Assembly (NCBI RefSeq): GCF_005938385.1 | Contig: NZ_VCRA01000002.1 | Location: 372,001 to 436,000 of the forward strand | Reading direction: 5' to 3' | DNA length: 64,000 bases | From: Paenibacillus mesophilus | GTDB lineage: Bacteria > Bacillota > Bacilli > Paenibacillales > NBRC-103111 | Shown here: piece by piece, positions 60,728 through 64,000 of the stretch | How the letters are laid out: every line of letters starts with the position of its first letter | How positions within the stretch are numbered: position 1 is the stretch's first letter | Made by a program: the position numbers and the translations under genes | Notes under the pieces: generated by a model | Seen by the model: only the letters and a program-made list of their open reading frames with translations | What the model was told of the DNA's origin: nothing | Database searches by the model: none

Positions 60728-61606
60728 TCAACGCACTTTCCCGATCAATTCGTCCAGATCGCGGCGCAGCTCCGCGATTGTATCGTACGGCTGGTCCAGC
60801 TGCAGCAGTCGGCGGATGAAGCGGCGGATATCCGGGTGAAGGCGCAGTTCTTCCTCCCACCCGCGATCCGTTTGTCCGGGCTTTTCCTCAAATCCGGTAT
60901 AGAGCAGAAACAGCAAGCTGTGGCCCAATGCATAGAAATCGCTCGCAAAAACGGGCTTCCGGCGTATCCGTTTTTCTTCCGTATACTTATCGCCGCCATC
61001 CTCTTCCTCGAACGGAAGCCGCCCGTCAGCCGACACCGGGCATGCGAGTCCGAAATCGATCAAAGCGGTCCGGCCGTCCGGCTGCAAAATCAGGTTGGGA
61101 ATCCGCACGTCACGGTGGACGATATGCCGGCTATGTACGTACTCGAGAATACCGACGACGCCATGGATCAGTCGAAGCGCTTCCGGTACGGTAAAGACTG
61201 TTCCGTCCGCCATAATCAAGTCTTCGAGGTTCCGGCCTTCTTTATATTCCATACAGAGGAAAAGATCGTTCCGTTCCTCGAAACGGTCCAGAAGCTTCGG
61301 GATGTCCGGATGATCGAACTTGCCCAATACGGCCGCTTCCCGCTCGTATACCGGCAGGCCGGTTCTTCCCGCACGCTTGCTGGGTTTCACTTGCTTCATG
61401 ACGCAGGTGTGTCCGTTTGCCGCCGAATCCTCGCATAAATAGCTGATCCCATAACTCCCGATGCCGAGCACTTTGCGGATCGAGTAGCGCCCCCGAATGA
61501 CAGTGCCGGGCCGAAACGGCCGATCCAGCACGAACTCGCGAAGCCTCTTCAGACTATGCTCCGCCTCATTCCGAAAGCGCAGCAGCATGTCGCGCCAACG
61601 CATCAT
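60728..61606 (-). CDS. Serine/threonine protein kinase
   Basis: Hanks-type kinase of 292 aa without membrane segment. Gly loop GIGSYGISY (48-56), ATP Lys71 (VMKQV), catalytic HRDVRIPN (His164-Asp166, Asn171) and DFG at 184-186 are all intact, so it should be active. The N-terminal 30 residues are a basic helix (MRWRDMLLRFRNEAEHSLKRL) that may bind membrane. ATG 61606 and ATG 61603 are both possible, with AAGGAGGG upstream. Substrates unknown; the pseudokinase at 11,277 shows a contrasting loss of these residues. Confidence 0.9.
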   Translation of the reverse strand: MMRWRDMLLRFRNEAEHSLKRLREFVLDRPFRPGTVIRGRYSIRKVLGIGSYGISYLCEDSAANGHTCVMKQVKPSKRAGRTGLPVYEREAAVLGKFDHPDIPKLLDRFEERNDLFLCMEYKEGRNLEDLIMADGTVFTVPEALRLIHGVVGILEYVHSRHIVHRDVRIPNLILQPDGRTALIDFGLACPVSADGRLPFEEEDGGDKYTEEKRIRRKPVFASDFYALGHSLLFLLYTGFEEKPGQTDRGWEEELRLHPDIRRFIRRLLQLDQPYDTIAELRRDLDELIGKVR

Positions 61607-61712
61607 GCAATCCCTCCTTCGAAGTGGTGCGGTGCGGCTATAGAACCATTTTATACAAAGAGGACCATGAAAGGAAACAGCCGCATCGTGACAAGCCGTA
61701 CAAAAAAAAAGA

Positions 61713-61742
61713 TTTACAAAATCAGGATCGCGGGAGTATGAT
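61713..61742 (+). promoter_or_regulatory. Possible promoter of the multicopper oxidase gene
   Basis: TTTACA (61713-61718) and TATGAT (61737-61742), 18-bp spacer. The 120-nt leader after it has A/T-rich palindromes (AAAAAAATATTTTTTT) of unknown meaning. Confidence 0.4.
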
Positions 61743-61861
61743 GATTATAAAGTTGCCCAACGGAAACATTATGTCCCCGGGTAAAAAAATATTTTTTTGG
61801 ACATAAATTTGCACTGGGTCAATAGTTTTTGACTTGCACAAAAAAAAGGAGGCTGCGAGGA

Positions 61862-62893
61862 TTGAAAAACAACATCTCCAGAAGGAACGTGTTGAAGTGG
61901 GGGGCGGCGAGCACCTTCGCGTTAGTGGGAAGCACGCTTTTGAATCCCGGAACATGGTTTCAGAAGCCGGCGCAAGCGATGGATAAGCATGACGTTCATA
62001 ACGCGCTGAAGAATGATCTGCATGCGGGCATGAAGCATGGGTACGATCCGGGAACAGACGTAACCGAGGGTCTGAAAATGGCTCGGAACGCACTGACGCA
62101 ATTCGATTACGGGAAGGTCAGCAAAATGACGGACGGGAAAACCGTTCGCGAATTCGAGATCAAAGCCCGCGAGCATGAAGTTGAGATTGCGAAAGGAATC
62201 AAGTTCCCGGGGTGGGCGTATAACGGCACGATTCCCGGTCCGACTTTGCGCTGCACGGAGGGAGACCTTCTCCGGATCAAATTCTTGAATCAATCCTCTC
62301 ACCCGCACTCCATTCATTTTCACGGCATTCACCCGACGAATATGGACGGACTCGAAGCCATCCTTCCGGGCGAATCGTTTACTTACGAGTTCGAAGCGAA
62401 GCCGGCCGGCATGCAGCTGTATCATTGTCATGTCGCACCGCTGGCCAGACACATACACAAAGGGCTGTACGGGAATTTCATTATCGACCCGGTCAAACCG
62501 AGACCGACCGCCAAGGAGTTCAGCATGGTCATGAACGGATTCGACCTGGATCTGGACGGCGAGAATGAAGTGTACACGGTAAACGGCTACGCCTTCGCCT
62601 ATCTCCAGGAACCGATCAAAGTAAAGGCCGGCGAGCTGGTCCGGATCTATGTAAGCAATTTCACGGAATTCGATCCGATCAATTCGTTCCATCTTCACGC
62701 CAACTTCTTCAACTACTACGCGACCGGCGCCGATCCGGAAGCCCGTCCCTCCTATACCGATACGATCATGCAGTGCCAAGGTGAGCGGGGCATTCTGGAA
62801 ATCGTATTTCCCAAGCCCGGCCGTTATATGTTCCACGCCCATCAAAGCGAATTTGCGGAATTGGGCTGGATGGGTTTCTTTTTAGCCGAATGA
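61862..62893 (+). CDS. Tat-exported two-domain multicopper oxidase
   Basis: A 343-aa secreted cuproenzyme. The Tat signal is ISRRNVLKWG (Arg7-Arg8) with a hydrophobic stretch to about residue 35. Two cupredoxin domains follow; copper ligands are seen as HSIHFHGIH, YHCHVAPLARHIHKG in the first domain, and FHLHANFF with MFHAHQSEFAELG in the second. This matches the two-domain oxidase/NirK-like layout rather than three-domain CueO. TTG 61862 has AAGGAGG nine bases upstream; a longer frame begins at 61,829. It is 21 bases before the ZIP-like gene, a probable operon for metal oxidation and handling. Confidence 0.9.
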   Translation: MKNNISRRNVLKWGAASTFALVGSTLLNPGTWFQKPAQAMDKHDVHNALKNDLHAGMKHGYDPGTDVTEGLKMARNALTQFDYGKVSKMTDGKTVREFEIKAREHEVEIAKGIKFPGWAYNGTIPGPTLRCTEGDLLRIKFLNQSSHPHSIHFHGIHPTNMDGLEAILPGESFTYEFEAKPAGMQLYHCHVAPLARHIHKGLYGNFIIDPVKPRPTAKEFSMVMNGFDLDLDGENEVYTVNGYAFAYLQEPIKVKAGELVRIYVSNFTEFDPINSFHLHANFFNYYATGADPEARPSYTDTIMQCQGERGILEIVFPKPGRYMFHAHQSEFAELGWMGFFLAE

Positions 62894-62914
62894 GGAAGGA
62901 GGGAGAGGGCGAAT

Positions 62915-64000
62915 ATGAGCAATCTGGGTATGAATCCTATGGACCGTAATATCAGCCATGGCAGAGGGAAAATGCTGCTTCTCGGAATTTTGCCGCTGAT
63001 TCTCCTCATCGCTTTGGTGACGGGAATTGCCGTACTCGGTACCGGGGTGGAGAACGAGCCTGCTGCGCCGATCGAAGTACTGAACGTGGAGAAAATCAAA
63101 TTGACGGATGACGGGTTCGAGGTCAAAGTGTTGAACTCCGGGCCGGAAGAGGTGACGATCGCGCAAGTCGTCGTGGACGATTCGTTCTGGAACGCTTCCT
63201 ACGATCCGGGGCCGATCTTGGCTCGCTTCGGTCATGCGATCGTGCATATTCCGTATCCGTGGGTAGCCGGCGATCCGCACGAGATCAAATTCATCACCTC
63301 GAACGGGCTGATTTTCTCCGGTGAGGTCGCGGCCGCCGCATTGACGCCGGTTGCCGATGGGAACCGGTTTGCGCAGTACGCTTTGATCGGATTTTACGTA
63401 GGGATCGTCCCGGTAGGATTAGGGCTGTTGTGGTACCCGTTCATGAGGCGCTTTTCGACGAAAGGGATGCACGCCATTCTTGCTTTTACGGTCGGTCTGT
63501 TGTTTTTCCTGTTCGTCGATACGCTCGAGGAAGGATTCGAGATGGCTGCGGAGGCGCCGGGCGTGTTTCAGGGAACGGGTCTCGTCTGGTTCGGAGCGTT
63601 GCTCAGCTTCTTGTTCTTGATTGCGGTCGACCAGATGAACAGCCGGAAAATGCGGCACGCCCCCGCGAGCGGCAAACGGATCTCGTATAAGCTGGCGACG
63701 GGAATCGGCTTGCATAACTTCGGCGAAGGGTTGGCGATCGGTGCCGCTTTTGCCGTAGGGGAGTCGGCGCTCGGAACGTTTCTCGTGATCGGATTTACGC
63801 TGCACAATATTACGGAAGGGGTGGGCATTGCCGCACCGCTGCTGAAAGACCGACCGACCTGGAAAACGTTCGCGGCGCTAGCCGCCATAGCGGGAGCCCC
63901 GGCCATATTGGGTACTTGGACGGGCGGATTCATATTCGATCCGACGTTCGCCGCGCTGTTCTTCGGGATCGGGGCAGGCGCCATCCTGCAAGTCATCTAC
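62915..64000 (+). CDS. ZIP-family metal transporter with extracytoplasmic domain (partial)
   Basis: The frame starts at ATG 62915 (SD GGAGGGAGAGG) and is open for 362 codons to the window end. One membrane segment (about 21-41) is followed by an outside domain (about 50-140, EVLNVEKIKLTDDGFEVKVL, beta-rich, cupredoxin/Ig-like). Membrane segments then carry the ZIP signatures HNFGEGLAIG and HNITEGVGIA, whose His/Glu residues bind the transported metal. Usual ZIPs lack the outer domain, so this is a larger variant. It is co-transcribed with the multicopper oxidase, suggesting passing of oxidised or reduced metal. The C-terminus is missing. Confidence 0.85.
   Translation, partial: MSNLGMNPMDRNISHGRGKMLLLGILPLILLIALVTGIAVLGTGVENEPAAPIEVLNVEKIKLTDDGFEVKVLNSGPEEVTIAQVVVDDSFWNASYDPGPILARFGHAIVHIPYPWVAGDPHEIKFITSNGLIFSGEVAAAALTPVADGNRFAQYALIGFYVGIVPVGLGLLWYPFMRRFSTKGMHAILAFTVGLLFFLFVDTLEEGFEMAAEAPGVFQGTGLVWFGALLSFLFLIAVDQMNSRKMRHAPASGKRISYKLATGIGLHNFGEGLAIGAAFAVGESALGTFLVIGFTLHNITEGVGIAAPLLKDRPTWKTFAALAAIAGAPAILGTWTGGFIFDPTFAALFFGIGAGAILQVIY

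Noticed and set aside
61742-61806. Short ORF (MMIIKLPNGNIMSPG...) before the oxidase gene
   Set aside because: No Shine-Dalgarno sequence and very A/T-rich codon use; judged part of the 5' leader.

Overview
The window looks like a chromosomal segment from a Paenibacillus/Cohnella-type member of the Paenibacillaceae. The reasons are a moderately GC-rich low-GC-lineage Gram-positive style (strong AGGAGG ribosome binding sites, many TTG/GTG starts), many solute-binding lipoproteins, AraC and GntR regulators, and typical Firmicute genes (LCP, XerS, MupG, YknXYZ-like efflux, PurT under a ZTP riboswitch). No rRNA, tRNA, CRISPR array, insertion sequence or phage gene is visible.

Left part (1-26 kb). 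After the tail of an unidentified gene comes a MacA/MacB-like efflux operon with a secreted partner protein, a stalk-domain protein and a GNAT acetyltransferase. A metal region follows: a His-rich cation diffusion facilitator with a CzrA-like sensor and operator, then copZ, two CsoR-type boxes, a relic of a copper-ATPase metal-binding domain, and a small siroheme-reductase-like protein. Next come a membrane pseudokinase with a PASTA domain, an LCP transferase, a family 2 glycosyltransferase, and a block with a sugar-binding lipoprotein, a GntR regulator carrying a solute-binding-protein sensor, and MupG. xerS, a two-gene ABC exporter and a divergent MFS exporter/HTH regulator pair close this part.

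Central part (26-56 kb). This is a carbohydrate-utilisation island. It has two apparently active GH31 enzymes, a Gfo/Idh/MocA oxidoreductase, three solute-binding lipoproteins without permeases, a heparinase II/III-like protein, a ChbG/YdjC deacetylase, a sulfatase and two AraC regulators. The most striking genes are fusions that turn carbohydrate-handling proteins into intracellular regulators. One is a GH31 glycosidase whose two catalytic Asp are Ser and Thr, fused to an AraC DNA-binding domain and divergent from an active GH31 paralogue. Another is an ECF sigma factor fused to a complete solute-binding protein. With the GntR-SBP fusion, three independent regulators here share this logic. 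Two copies of an apparently undescribed structured RNA (43,970 and 51,440) and three copies of a repeat with 52-bp spacing lie between genes of this region and at 8 kb. A 15-G tract sits just upstream of the deacetylase start.

Right part (56-64 kb). This holds an MFS exporter behind a nine-codon leader peptide and hairpin, purT with a ZTP riboswitch, ilvA, a decayed chemoreceptor, a small His/Ser-rich protein, an intact Ser/Thr kinase, and a Tat-exported two-domain multicopper oxidase. The oxidase is followed by a ZIP-type transporter with an extracytoplasmic domain, which runs off the window.
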